From: Candidatus Sulfotelmatobacter sp.
Lineage (GTDB): Bacteria > Eisenbacteria > RBG-16-71-46
Reading direction: 5' to 3'
NCBI GenBank assembly: GCA_035498555.1
Contig: DATKAB010000185.1
Location: 1 to 32,122 of the forward strand
Length of the DNA: 32,122 bases
This document shows, in pieces, positions 9,068 to 16,741 of the stretch. Under the pieces are notes generated by a model, which was given only the letters and a program-made list of their open reading frames with translations, had not been told where the DNA came from and made no database searches. Position 1 is the stretch's first letter, and every line of letters begins with the position of its first letter. The position numbers and the translations under genes are program-made.

Positions 9068-10360
9068 ATGCGCCTGATTCCCTCCGCTGCGACGCTCGAC
9101 GAGACATTCCGGGCGCTCCGCCACCGCAACTTCCGCCTGTTCTGGATCGGCCAGATGATCTCGCTGATCGGCACCTGGATGCAGAGCGTGGCGCAGGGCT
9201 GGCTGATGCATCGCATCACGAACTCGCCGATGATGCTGGGTCTCCTCGGATTCGTGCAGTTTCTGCCGGTGATGGTGTTCGCGCTGCCGGCCGGCGTGAT
9301 CGCCGATCACATGGACAAGCGCAAGCTGCTCTACATCACGCAGGGATTCTTCCTGCTCCAGGCCGGGGCTCTCGCGGCGCTGGTCACGTTCGGCGTGATC
9401 AAGGCGTGGATGGTGCTGGCGCTGGCGTTTGCGTTCGGAGTCTTCAACTCCTTCGACCTCCCGCTGCGCCAGTCGTTCCTGGTGGAAATGGTGGGCAAGG
9501 CCGATCTGCCCAACGCGATCGCGCTCAACTCGGCGGCCTTCAACGCGGCGCGCGTGCTCGGCCCGGCGATCGCCGGCGTGCTGGTGGCGAGCATTGGCGA
9601 AGCGGGTTGCTTCTGGCTGAACGCGCTCTCCTACGTGGCGGTGCTGGTCGGGCTCGCGATGATCGAGCTGGAGGTGCGCGCGCCCGCGGTGCCGCAGGAC
9701 ACGCTCGAGAAACTCGCCGAAGGCGTGCGCTACGCGTGGGGCGTGACCGCGATCCGCAACTTGCTGGTGCTGCTGGCGCTCACCGCCGGCATCGGCTTCC
9801 AGTACATGGTGCTGCTGCCGGTCTACGCCCGCGACATCCTCCACGGCGACGCGCGTATGTACGGGCTGCTGGTCTCGGCGTTCGGCGTCGGCTCGCTGCT
9901 GGCCGCGTTCTGGATGACGCGCCCCATGTCCCGCTGGGATCTGCGTCACCAGCTCCTGATCGGGCTGGCGAGCGCGGGGTTCGGCATGGCCGGCTTCGCC
10001 TGGTCGCGCTTGCCGGCGCTGACCATGGCGATGGGTTTCCTCGCCGGTTTCGGCTTGATCCTCTACGTGGCCAGCACCAACACGCTGCTCCAGCTCACCA
10101 CCGAAGACCGTTTTCGCGGGCGCATCATGAGCCTCTATACCCTGATGTTCGTGGGCACCTCGCCGCTCGGCGCCCTGATCTCTGGCGGGCTCGCCCAACG
10201 CTGGGGAGCCCCGATCGCCACCAGCTTCTGTGCGGTCGTGCTGCTCGCGGGCGCGCTGTGGGTCAGCGCGCGGCTCCGCGTGCTGCGCGCGCTCGAAGCC
10301 GCGCAGGCGCCCCCGCCGGCGCACGATCTCCCGGCCGCCGAGCCGGAGCGGGTGGGCTGA
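9068..10360 (+). CDS. MFS transporter, MFS_3 / EntS-like exporter
   Basis: 430 residues with about twelve membrane helices. The start F-R-A-L-R-H-R-N-F-R-L-F-W-I-G-Q-x-I-S-L-I-G-T-W-M-Q is diagnostic of the MFS_3 (EntS-like) branch. Motif A (G-V-I-A-D-H-M-D-K-R-K, about 76-86) follows helix 2, and A-L-N-S-A-A-F-N-A-A-R-x-L-G-P-A-I-A-G (about 155-175) is the family's central motif. L-T-x-x-x-F-R-G-R-I-M-S-L-Y near residue 350 is also typical. Members export siderophores, drugs or other small molecules; the substrate is not predictable. The gene is convergent with the squalene-synthase-like gene and divergent from the DUF4153 gene, so it probably stands alone. Confidence 0.9.
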   Translation: MRLIPSAATLDETFRALRHRNFRLFWIGQMISLIGTWMQSVAQGWLMHRITNSPMMLGLLGFVQFLPVMVFALPAGVIADHMDKRKLLYITQGFFLLQAGALAALVTFGVIKAWMVLALAFAFGVFNSFDLPLRQSFLVEMVGKADLPNAIALNSAAFNAARVLGPAIAGVLVASIGEAGCFWLNALSYVAVLVGLAMIELEVRAPAVPQDTLEKLAEGVRYAWGVTAIRNLLVLLALTAGIGFQYMVLLPVYARDILHGDARMYGLLVSAFGVGSLLAAFWMTRPMSRWDLRHQLLIGLASAGFGMAGFAWSRLPALTMAMGFLAGFGLILYVASTNTLLQLTTEDRFRGRIMSLYTLMFVGTSPLGALISGGLAQRWGAPIATSFCAVVLLAGALWVSARLRVLRALEAAQAPPPAHDLPAAEPERVG

Positions 10361-10600
10361 AGCATGGGCCAGGCTCCGTTTGGGTCATGCTCCGAAGATT
10401 GGTGGATGGTGCAGGACGTGCAGGGACTGACCCTGCATGTCGCCAGCGGGCCGCGAGCACGCCGGCCCTCCGGGTCGGGAGTGCCGGTGGGCCATTCACA
10501 GCATCGCTCCTCCTCGGCGGGTGAGCCCACCCAGCCTGGTCGTCGCCCTGGCCCACCGTCACCCCCAACGTGCTCGTGCGGCGTTCCGAAACGGAGCCTA
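10361..10600. repeat. Intergenic repeat, copy 1 (shares blocks with 28493-28582)
   Basis: Read on the minus strand from the stop codon of the squalene-synthase-like gene, TAGGCTCCGTTTCGGAACGC (10600-10581) matches the corresponding 20 bases after the ntrX-like gene at 18 positions. About 105 bp further come CCGGAGGGCCGGCG and CGTGCTCGCGG (10474-10451), then a third block, ACGGAGCCTGGCC, near 10380-10368. The same blocks occur in the same order, but almost contiguous, in copy 2. The first block forms a small hairpin at the end of the transcript. A perfect 7-bp hairpin TGCAGGG-ACTGA-CCCTGCA sits at 10419-10437. No coding region is convincing here. Confidence 0.55.
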
Positions 10601-11629
10601 GCCGCTGGCGGCGTACAGCCGGCGCATGGCGCCCGAGTGCGATGACACCATCGCCGACGCCACCGCCGCACCCCACAACTCCGCGCGTGGCAGCCTGGGA
10701 CGCTTGGGGCTGGCCGGGAAGCGCGGGTCGCGATGGGCGTGCCGAATCGAGCCGAGCGCCCACAATGCCGGCCACAGGCAGAACCAACGGTAGCGCAGGT
10801 GCCGGGCCGGAATGAGATCGACGTAGTCCGGGACGCGCGCCAGTGCCGCGCGGGCCAGCGCCTCGAGGCGCGCCGCCAGCGACCGCAGCCGCGGTTCTCC
10901 CGGGCGCAGCAGGTCCGCGACGGTCAGCCCTTCCTCGCGCAGCCAGGCGGCGGGGATGAAGCAGCGGCCGGCAGCGACGTCGTGAGGCCAGTCGAGGAGC
11001 ACGTTGGTGAGCTGTAGCGCTTCGCCGACCGTCGGCGCCAGCGCGAGCCTTCGCCGGGCGCGTTCGCTGTCCGGATCGCCCGCGACATCGCCGAACAGTC
11101 GCGTGAGCATCTCACCCACGCAGCCCGCCACCACGTAACAGTAGTCGTGGAGCTCTCCCTCATCGTCGAGATAGGGAACGGTGCTCCCCCGCTCGGCGGC
11201 GCGCGACGCATAGCGGCACATCCCGGCCGACATCGTGTCGAGGCATCGGCCGATGGCGTCGCGCTCGGGCGGGGCGAAGGCGTGATAGACGCGTGCGACC
11301 CGCGGGAAATTTCGGACCAGCTCGAGATCGGCGCGTGGTCGGCATTCGCGCGGCGTGGCTGCGGCCAGCGAGTCGGCGGCGCCCCGATCGCCGGACATGG
11401 CGGCGCGAAAACGCTCGAACCGGCCGCGAATCTCGGCCGGGGATCCGGGCCACGAGTCCTCGAGAGCGTCGGCGGTGCGGCACAGGAGGTAGCCCGCGCA
11501 CACCGGGTCGCGCATCGAGCGGCCGAGCAACCGGATGTTGATGGCGAACGTGCGCGAGACCCGGGGCAGGATCTCGTGGCAATAGGCGAGATCGCCGGCG
11601 ACCGCGCGGGGAAGCGGAGCGCGACTCAT
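10598..11629 (-). CDS. Squalene/phytoene synthase family protein
   Basis: 343 residues of the all-alpha trans-isoprenyl diphosphate synthase head-to-head class. The first Asp-rich motif is D54-A-L-E-D58 (after Y-L-L-C-R-T-A), the second D213-W-P-H-D217 after Q-L-T-N; both would bind Mg-diphosphate. S-R-T-F near residue 25 and Y-C-Y-V-V-A-G-x-V-G-E-M-L-T-R-L-F (about 163-179) resemble squalene synthase more than phytoene synthase. Length (about 340) also favours the squalene-synthase-like branch over HpnC/HpnD (about 280). The product (squalene, phytoene or another C30/C40 precursor) is inferred, not shown. No other isoprenoid gene is near. No Shine-Dalgarno is visible; a TAGCCT box ends 7 bp before ATG. 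Confidence 0.85.
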   Translation of the reverse strand: MSRAPLPRAVAGDLAYCHEILPRVSRTFAINIRLLGRSMRDPVCAGYLLCRTADALEDSWPGSPAEIRGRFERFRAAMSGDRGAADSLAAATPRECRPRADLELVRNFPRVARVYHAFAPPERDAIGRCLDTMSAGMCRYASRAAERGSTVPYLDDEGELHDYCYVVAGCVGEMLTRLFGDVAGDPDSERARRRLALAPTVGEALQLTNVLLDWPHDVAAGRCFIPAAWLREEGLTVADLLRPGEPRLRSLAARLEALARAALARVPDYVDLIPARHLRYRWFCLWPALWALGSIRHAHRDPRFPASPKRPRLPRAELWGAAVASAMVSSHSGAMRRLYAASG

Positions 11630-11636
11630 GGCGCGA

Positions 11637-11642
11637 AGGCTA
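11637..11642 (-). promoter_or_regulatory. Candidate -10 box, squalene-synthase-like gene
   Basis: Minus-strand TAGCCT, preceded by GC (extended GCTAGCCT), ends 7 bp before the ATG at 11629. No good -35 hexamer is seen at 17 bp. It is listed because identical hexamers precede eno and hsp20; it would give a leaderless mRNA. Confidence 0.35.
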
Positions 11643-11724
11643 GCATCGGGAGCGCCGAGGGACTACCGTTCCGGTCGTCGCGGGTCGGATGCCCCACGCC
11701 GGCTTCGAAGCTCGTTCGCCCTCT

Positions 11725-11752
11725 TCAAGTCCGCTCGATTTCGGGCCGATAA
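11725..11752 (+). promoter_or_regulatory. Candidate sigma-28-like promoter of the secreted glycosidase-like gene
   Basis: TCAAG (11725-11729), exactly 15 bp, GCCGATAA (11745-11752). The -10 octamer is the full FliA consensus, and TCAAG is a tolerable -35. The GTG start at 11768 lies 15 bp further on, leaving only a short leader containing GGGGA. Confidence 0.4.
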
Positions 11753-11767
11753 CTTCGGGGATCCACC

Positions 11768-13642
11768 GTGTTCAGCCACCGCCCCCTCCTCGCGGCCGCC
11801 ATCCTCGCGGCCACTCTCGTCGCTTCGGGCCAGGCGCGCGCGCAGAATTACCCGCGGCTCGCGCTCTACGGCTCGATATACGGCGATGGCTATCCGCTGC
11901 TCGATTCGACCGGCACGGCGGTGCCGGGCGTGCTGGATCAGATCGCGCGCTACGATCTGGTGACCCTCGAGGCCAGCCCGATTACACCCTACCGGCCGGA
12001 TCTCCCGGCGGCGCTGCGCGCGCGGCATCCCGGCATCCAGCTGCTGGCCTACGTGCACGGCCACTATTGCTACTACTCGCTTCAGTCCGACTCGCTCGTT
12101 CATTACCCGACGCGCTACTGGCGCACGGTGCGCGATCTCAACGGCTTCCTCTACAACCAGTACGGCGAACTCTACGGCTCCCGGACCACTCAGTTTGCGG
12201 ACGTGAACATCGCCAAGCGCGACGGTACGGGGCGCTACGTGGTGGCGGAAGCGCTGGCGCAGCTCTTCCACGACGCGATCATCAGCACCGGGATGTGGGA
12301 CGGTCTCTTCATCGACACCTATTGCGACAACATCGAGTGGATGCAGAGCGCCGGGGAACAGATCGACTACGCGCGCGCCGGCTATCCGAGCCTGAGCAGC
12401 TTCTCGGCCGGCTGGAGAGCCGGAACCGACACGCTGGCGGCGCGGCTGCGCCAGCTGTGCGGGCCGAGCGTGATCCTGGCGGGCAATTGCGCGGCCGGGA
12501 CCAAGTATGCCTGGTTCAACGGCTGGATGCGCGAGAACTTTCCGTTCCAGAACGGCGGCACCTGGTTCACCAACATGTACAACGATCCCGGCGGCTATCT
12601 GATCGACGAGACGCGCTGGGTCACGCCGAGACACAACTTCATCTTCACTGCGACCAACGGCACCGGCGTCCCCTACATCGCCGACAACACGCGGCGCGTA
12701 CGATTCGGCCTGGGCAGCGCGTCGCTCGGCAGCGGCTTTCACGTGTTCGGCCCGGCCGCGCGCCAATCGCGGCCCGACCAATACATGGCGTGGTGGTACG
12801 ACGAGTACGCGGTCGACCTCAACTCGGGCGCGGCCACCGGTCAGCTCTCCAACACCGGCTGGCTCGGCCAGGCGCTCGGCCCGTGCTATCAGATGGTGTG
12901 GGTGGGTCCGGGGCCCGACGCGGTGGCCAACAGCGACTTCGAAAGCGGCGTCACGTCGGGCTGGCGCCTCTCCACCTCGGTCGGCTCCACCGTGAGCGCC
13001 GACACGACCAGCGCTCCGGAGGGTTCGGTCTCGGCGCACATCACCGTGCCGGTTGCCAATCCGGCGGTGCCCTGGGCGACGAGCTTCGCGACCACCGGGA
13101 CGATTCCGCTGATCGTCAATTCGCAATACGCCGCGACCTTCTGGGCGAAGGCGGCCTTTCCGCGCACGCTGCGCGTCATCACCGGCCCGCCGACTGGAGG
13201 CGGCGAGTACGCCTACCAGATCATCAACCTCGACACGCAGTGGCGCCGCTATCAGGTGATCCTGGTCTCCGACGCGTCGGGGGCTGGCCTGCTGAGCTTC
13301 CATCTGGCCGGCGAGACCGGCGACGTGTGGCTCGACGACGTGCATTTCAAGGCCGGCACCAGCAGCGTGTATCGAAGGGACTTCCAGAACGGCACCGTGC
13401 TGGTGAATCCGGGCTCGACCGGTCAGAACGTTCAGCTCGAGGCGGCCTACCGTCGCATCAACGGCACGGCGGATCCCACCGTGAACAACGGGCTCAATTC
13501 CTCGACTCAATGGGTTCCCGCCAACGACGCGTTGTTTCTGATCGGGGTGGATCGCATTCCCCCGGCGCAGGTGAACGACCTGCACCCGGTGCCGCCCGGA
13601 ACCGCGTCGGTGCGCGGGCAGAAGCCGCGCAACGACAGGTAG
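11768..13642 (+). CDS. Secreted glycosyl-hydrolase-like protein with C-terminal carbohydrate-binding-like domain
   Basis: 624 residues with a GTG start; GGGGA lies 6-7 bp upstream. Residues 1-26 form a signal peptide (hydrophobic stretch, A-R-A-Q). Residues about 30-385 look like a (beta/alpha)8 barrel: successive strands such as L-A-L-Y-G-S-I, I-Q-L-L-A-Y-V-H-G, W-D-G-L-F-I-D-T-Y and V-I-L-A-G-N, resembling putative GHL-type hydrolases, with Asp in F-I-D-T as candidate catalytic residue. Residues about 388-535 start N-S-D-F-E-S-G and end W-L-D-D-V-H-F, the jelly-roll CBM_4_9-like pattern. The end (I-P-P-A-Q-V-N-D-L, then about 20 residues) reads like a linker into a lost Fn3-type domain. Substrate is unknown. 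Confidence 0.65.
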   Translation: MFSHRPLLAAAILAATLVASGQARAQNYPRLALYGSIYGDGYPLLDSTGTAVPGVLDQIARYDLVTLEASPITPYRPDLPAALRARHPGIQLLAYVHGHYCYYSLQSDSLVHYPTRYWRTVRDLNGFLYNQYGELYGSRTTQFADVNIAKRDGTGRYVVAEALAQLFHDAIISTGMWDGLFIDTYCDNIEWMQSAGEQIDYARAGYPSLSSFSAGWRAGTDTLAARLRQLCGPSVILAGNCAAGTKYAWFNGWMRENFPFQNGGTWFTNMYNDPGGYLIDETRWVTPRHNFIFTATNGTGVPYIADNTRRVRFGLGSASLGSGFHVFGPAARQSRPDQYMAWWYDEYAVDLNSGAATGQLSNTGWLGQALGPCYQMVWVGPGPDAVANSDFESGVTSGWRLSTSVGSTVSADTTSAPEGSVSAHITVPVANPAVPWATSFATTGTIPLIVNSQYAATFWAKAAFPRTLRVITGPPTGGGEYAYQIINLDTQWRRYQVILVSDASGAGLLSFHLAGETGDVWLDDVHFKAGTSSVYRRDFQNGTVLVNPGSTGQNVQLEAAYRRINGTADPTVNNGLNSSTQWVPANDALFLIGVDRIPPAQVNDLHPVPPGTASVRGQKPRNDR

Positions 13643-13717
13643 GCGGGAAGCGCCGGCCGGGTCAAGCGAGGGTCCTGCTCCGGAAATTGCAGTTGCGCCC
13701 GCTGATGCCGGAGCCGC

Positions 13718-13747
13718 TTCCGGCTCGCCCCAAGCCTGTGCTAGCTT
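13718..13747 (+). promoter_or_regulatory. Candidate promoter of the ctaA-ctaB/cox locus
   Basis: TTCCGG (13718-13723), 18-bp spacer, TAGCTT (13742-13747), then a leader of about 20 nt with a GGAGG ribosome-binding site before the ATG at 13775. The GCCGGA/TCCGGC inverted repeat at 13708-13725 overlaps the -35 and might also end the upstream transcript. Confidence 0.4.
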
Positions 13748-13774
13748 GCGGCCTCCATTCCACTTGGAGGCCAG

Positions 13775-14701
13775 ATGTCGTCCGCGCGCGCGTTCGCCGT
13801 AACCTCGCGGCTCGCGCTCCTCACCGCCCTCCTGATGTTCGGGCTCATCGTGATCGGCTCGGTGGTGCGCACCACCGGCTCCGGCCTCGCCTGCCCCGAC
13901 TGGCCGCTCTGTCAGGGCCGCCTGATCCCGCCCCTCCAGTTCAACGTGCTGATCGAGTGGAGCCACCGCTGCGTCGCGCTGCTGGTGAGCGTGTTGCTGT
14001 TCGCCACCTGCGGCTGGGCGCTGGCGCGGCGCGAGGTACGTGCTCGGCTGGGCGGGCTCGCGGCGCTGGCGGTCGTGCTGTTGTTGGCTCAGGTGCTGCT
14101 GGGCGCGCTCACGGTGTGGAAGCTGCTGAGCCCGCTCGTGGTGAGCGGGCATCTGGCGGTCGCGCTGCTGTTGTTCTCGACGCTGCTCGCGCTCGCCCTG
14201 GCGGCGCAGTCGCGCATCGTCGAGGCCGCGCCCGCGGGTCTCAGTGATCGCCCGCCGGGACTCCTGGCGCTGTTCGCCACCGCTACCGTGATGACCTACG
14301 GCCAGGCGCTGCTCGGCGGCCTGGTGAGCACTCAGAACGCCGGGCTCGCCTGCCCGGACTGGCCGACCTGCAACGGCCAATGGCTGCCGCCGCTCGAGGG
14401 AGCGGTGGGGCTGCAGATGATGCATCGCTTCGGCGCCTACGCGCTCGCCGCGGTAATGGTGCTGCTGGCGATCCGTGCTCGCCGGGCGCCCGATCCGGTG
14501 ATCCGGGCCGGCGCTCCAGTGGTGCTCGGGCTGGTATTCGCGCAGATGATCCTGGGAGTCAGCAACGTGCTGCTCGGACTGCCGGTCTGGATTTCCGCGA
14601 TGCACCTCGCCGACGCCGCGGCGATCCTCGGCCTCATGGTGATGCTCACCTTCCGCGTGGCGTCGATGCCGGCACGCGCGTCTCGAGCCGTGCCCGCGTG
14701 A
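13775..14701 (+). CDS. ctaA: Heme A synthase (COX15/CtaA family)
   Basis: 308 residues with eight membrane helices in two pseudo-repeated halves. Each half has the Cys-pair loop: G-S-G-L-A-C-P-D-W-P-L-C and A-G-L-A-C-P-D-W-P-T-C. Heme-ligand histidines sit in W-S-H-R, S-G-H-L, M-M-H-R and A-M-H-L. V-V-R-T-T-G-S-G-L near residue 30 is diagnostic. The enzyme oxidises the C8 methyl of heme O to a formyl group, giving heme A for the oxidase encoded downstream. The ATG has GGAGG 6-7 bp upstream. The gene ends in GTGA, overlapping the GTG start of ctaB by 4 bp. Confidence 0.95.
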   Translation: MSSARAFAVTSRLALLTALLMFGLIVIGSVVRTTGSGLACPDWPLCQGRLIPPLQFNVLIEWSHRCVALLVSVLLFATCGWALARREVRARLGGLAALAVVLLLAQVLLGALTVWKLLSPLVVSGHLAVALLLFSTLLALALAAQSRIVEAAPAGLSDRPPGLLALFATATVMTYGQALLGGLVSTQNAGLACPDWPTCNGQWLPPLEGAVGLQMMHRFGAYALAAVMVLLAIRARRAPDPVIRAGAPVVLGLVFAQMILGVSNVLLGLPVWISAMHLADAAAILGLMVMLTFRVASMPARASRAVPA

Positions 14702-15603
14702 CGACCTTCGCCCTGGCGCCGGCCAGCGCGCGGCGAGTGGCGGCCGCCTGGCTCGAGCTCACCAAGCCGCGCATCGTGCTGCTGGTGGTGCTGACCGGCG
14801 TTCCCGCGCTGCTGCTCGCGGGCGGCGGCTTCCCGAAGCCGGGCGTGTTCTGGGGCACGCTGATTGGCACCATGCTCGCGGCGGCGTCGGCGGCCAGCTT
14901 CAACATGTACTTCGACCGCGACGTGGACGCGCTCATGAAGCGCACCGCGACGCGGCCGCTGCCGGCGGGCCTGCTGCCGCCCTCGGCGGCGCTCGGGCTC
15001 GGCTTCGTGCTGGCGGGCTTCTCGTGGGTGACGCTGCTGACGACCACCAACGTCGGCGCCGCGCTGATCGCGCTCGGTTCTATTCTTTACTACGCGGTGT
15101 TCTACACGGTCTGGCTCAAGCGACGCACGCCTCAGAACATCGTCATCGGCGGCGGCGCAGGCGCCTCGGCGCCGCTGATCGCGTGGATGGCGGTGACCGG
15201 CACAATCACGCTGCCGGCGGTGGTGCTCTCGGCGATCGTATTCCTGTGGACCCCGCCGCATTTCTGGGCGCTGTCGCTCTACCGGCGAGAGGACTACGAG
15301 CGCGCCGGCATTCCCATGCTGCCGGTGACGCACGGCGAGACGGAGACGCGCCGCCAGATCCTGATCTACACGCTGGTGCTGGTGCCGGTGACGCTCGCGC
15401 TGCAGCCGCTCGGACTGGCGAGCGCGTTCTACACCGCGCCGGCGACGTTGCTCGGTCTGGCGTTCATCGCGCTCGCGATCCGGCTCGCTCGCACGCACGA
15501 GGCGAAGCACGCGATGCAGCTATTTCTTTTCTCAATTCTCTACTTATTCGCTCTCTACCTACTTCTTGCGGCCGACGCGCTGATGGCCGCCCTGCGCCAC
15601 TGA
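14698..15603 (+). CDS. ctaB: Protoheme IX farnesyltransferase (heme O synthase)
   Basis: 301 residues starting at the GTG that overlaps the ctaA stop (GTGA); the open frame extends further upstream but into ctaA. UbiA-type prenyltransferase with about nine helices: T-K-P-R-I near residue 22, the Asp-rich motif N-M-Y-F-D-R-D-V-D-x-L-M-x-R-T (about 69-83) and W-L-K-R-R-T-x-x-N-I-V-I-G-G. W-T-P-P-H-F-W-A-L-S-L near residue 183 is also diagnostic. It adds farnesyl diphosphate to protoheme, making heme O for CtaA. Codons in the last helix (15520-15567) are strikingly AT-rich and non-preferred compared with the rest of the gene. coxB begins 95 bp later. Confidence 0.95.
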   Translation: MTTFALAPASARRVAAAWLELTKPRIVLLVVLTGVPALLLAGGGFPKPGVFWGTLIGTMLAAASAASFNMYFDRDVDALMKRTATRPLPAGLLPPSAALGLGFVLAGFSWVTLLTTTNVGAALIALGSILYYAVFYTVWLKRRTPQNIVIGGGAGASAPLIAWMAVTGTITLPAVVLSAIVFLWTPPHFWALSLYRREDYERAGIPMLPVTHGETETRRQILIYTLVLVPVTLALQPLGLASAFYTAPATLLGLAFIALAIRLARTHEAKHAMQLFLFSILYLFALYLLLAADALMAALRH

Positions 15604-15607
15604 GCCC

Positions 15608-15656
15608 TTCCCACGCTTCGGGCCCTCGTGGTACTTTGCGCGCCGATTTTTTCGGC
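15608..15656 (+). promoter_or_regulatory. ctaB-coxB spacer: weak promoter-like boxes and a U-loop hairpin
   Basis: TTCCCA (15608-15613), 18 bp, TACTTT (15632-15637) could form a weak promoter for the cox structural genes. Right after it GCCGA-TTTTT-TCGGC (15642-15656) makes a 5-bp hairpin with an all-U loop, which may be a leader structure. Both are tentative. Confidence 0.25.
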
Positions 15657-15698
15657 AACCGTCTCCGGGCCGTCCCGGTTCACCCTGCGGGAGAGTTG

Positions 15699-16721
15699 AT
15701 GCCCCACCGAAAGAACGCGAGGACGAATCGCTGGCTCGGCGCGCTGCTGGTGGGCGCGACCGCGTTGATCGCCGGCTGCAACTCGCGCGACTATCCGCAG
15801 ACCTCGCTCACGCCTCGCTCCGACTACGCGATGGCGGTGCAGAAGCTGCTCGAGCAGCAGGTGATGTGGGTCACCATCATTTTCATCGTGGTGCTCGGAC
15901 TGCTGCTGGTGGCGGTGTTCCGCTTCCGCAGCCGCCCGGGTGCGCCCGACCCGACGCCGGTCCACGGCAACACCGCGCTCGAGATCGCCTGGACCATCGC
16001 GCCCGCGATCATTCTCGCGCTGGTCGCGGTGCCCACCGTCATGACCATCTTCAAGACTCAGGGCCCGCCGCCGCCCGGCGCCCTCACCGTCAAGGTGGTC
16101 GGACACCAGTGGTGGTGGGAGTTCCAATATCCCGAGCAAGGGTTCGTGACCGGCAGCGAAATGCACGTGCCGGTCCACCGCCCGATCCTGGTGCAGCTCG
16201 AATCGGCCGACGTCATCCATAGCTTCTGGTTCCCGGCGATGGGCGGAAAGCGCGACGTGGTGCCGGCCCACACCAACACCATGTGGTTCACGCCCGACAC
16301 ACTCGGCGAGTTTCCGGGCCAGTGCGCCGAACTCTGTGGGCTCTCCCACGCCAACATGCACATGAAGCTGTTCGTGGAGACTCCCGAGCAATTCGACGCG
16401 TGGGTCGCCCACCAGAAGACGGGCCCCGTCGAGCCCGACTCGACCACGCTGGCGGGTCAGGGGAAGAAGATCTTCCTCGAGAGCGCGTGCGTGAGCTGCC
16501 ACACCATCAACGGGCTCTCGCAGGGCGTGATCGGACCCAATCTCACGCACTTCGGCAGCCGCACCTCGATTGCCGGCAGCATGTTCACGAACACGCCGGA
16601 CAATCTGGGCCACTGGATTCAGGCGCCCGACAAGGAGAAGCCCGGCACGCTGATGCTCAACCTGGGCCTGGCGCAGGACCAGATCCTGGCGCTCGAGGCC
16701 TACCTCGAGAGCCTGAAGTAG
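15699..16721 (+). CDS. coxB: Cytochrome c oxidase subunit II fused to cytochrome c (caa3 type)
   Basis: 340 residues. The ATG at 15699 has GGAG 5 bp upstream; longer in-frame starts lie inside ctaB. The N-terminus has a lipobox L-I-A-G-C27, so the protein is probably a lipoprotein. Two membrane helices (about 55-74 and 95-118) precede the cupredoxin domain with Q-W-W-W-E-F and CuA ligands His174, Cys209, Glu211, Cys213, His217 and Met220. A C-terminal class I cytochrome c domain carries C264-V-S-C267-H268 and probable distal ligand Met319. The protein accepts electrons and passes them to CuA. Covalent cytochrome c makes this a caa3 oxidase. It is followed 20 bp later by coxA. Confidence 0.96.
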   Translation: MPHRKNARTNRWLGALLVGATALIAGCNSRDYPQTSLTPRSDYAMAVQKLLEQQVMWVTIIFIVVLGLLLVAVFRFRSRPGAPDPTPVHGNTALEIAWTIAPAIILALVAVPTVMTIFKTQGPPPPGALTVKVVGHQWWWEFQYPEQGFVTGSEMHVPVHRPILVQLESADVIHSFWFPAMGGKRDVVPAHTNTMWFTPDTLGEFPGQCAELCGLSHANMHMKLFVETPEQFDAWVAHQKTGPVEPDSTTLAGQGKKIFLESACVSCHTINGLSQGVIGPNLTHFGSRTSIAGSMFTNTPDNLGHWIQAPDKEKPGTLMLNLGLAQDQILALEAYLESLK

Positions 16722-16741
16722 GGGAGGAGCGAAGACCACCC

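Noticed and set aside
8957-10324. 455-codon minus-strand frame opposite the MFS gene
   Set aside because: No domain, biased His/Arg/Gln composition, and it lies wholly antisense to a clear transporter.
10364-10645. Possible small plus-strand gene after the MFS gene
   Set aside because: No ribosome-binding site, product without hydrophobic core or motif, and the DNA is a repeat shared with 28493-28582.
11663-14605. 980-codon open frame on the minus strand opposite the glycosidase-like gene and ctaA
   Set aside because: Composition is Arg/His/Gly-rich as expected from antisense of GC-rich genes; ctaA on the other strand is unmistakable.
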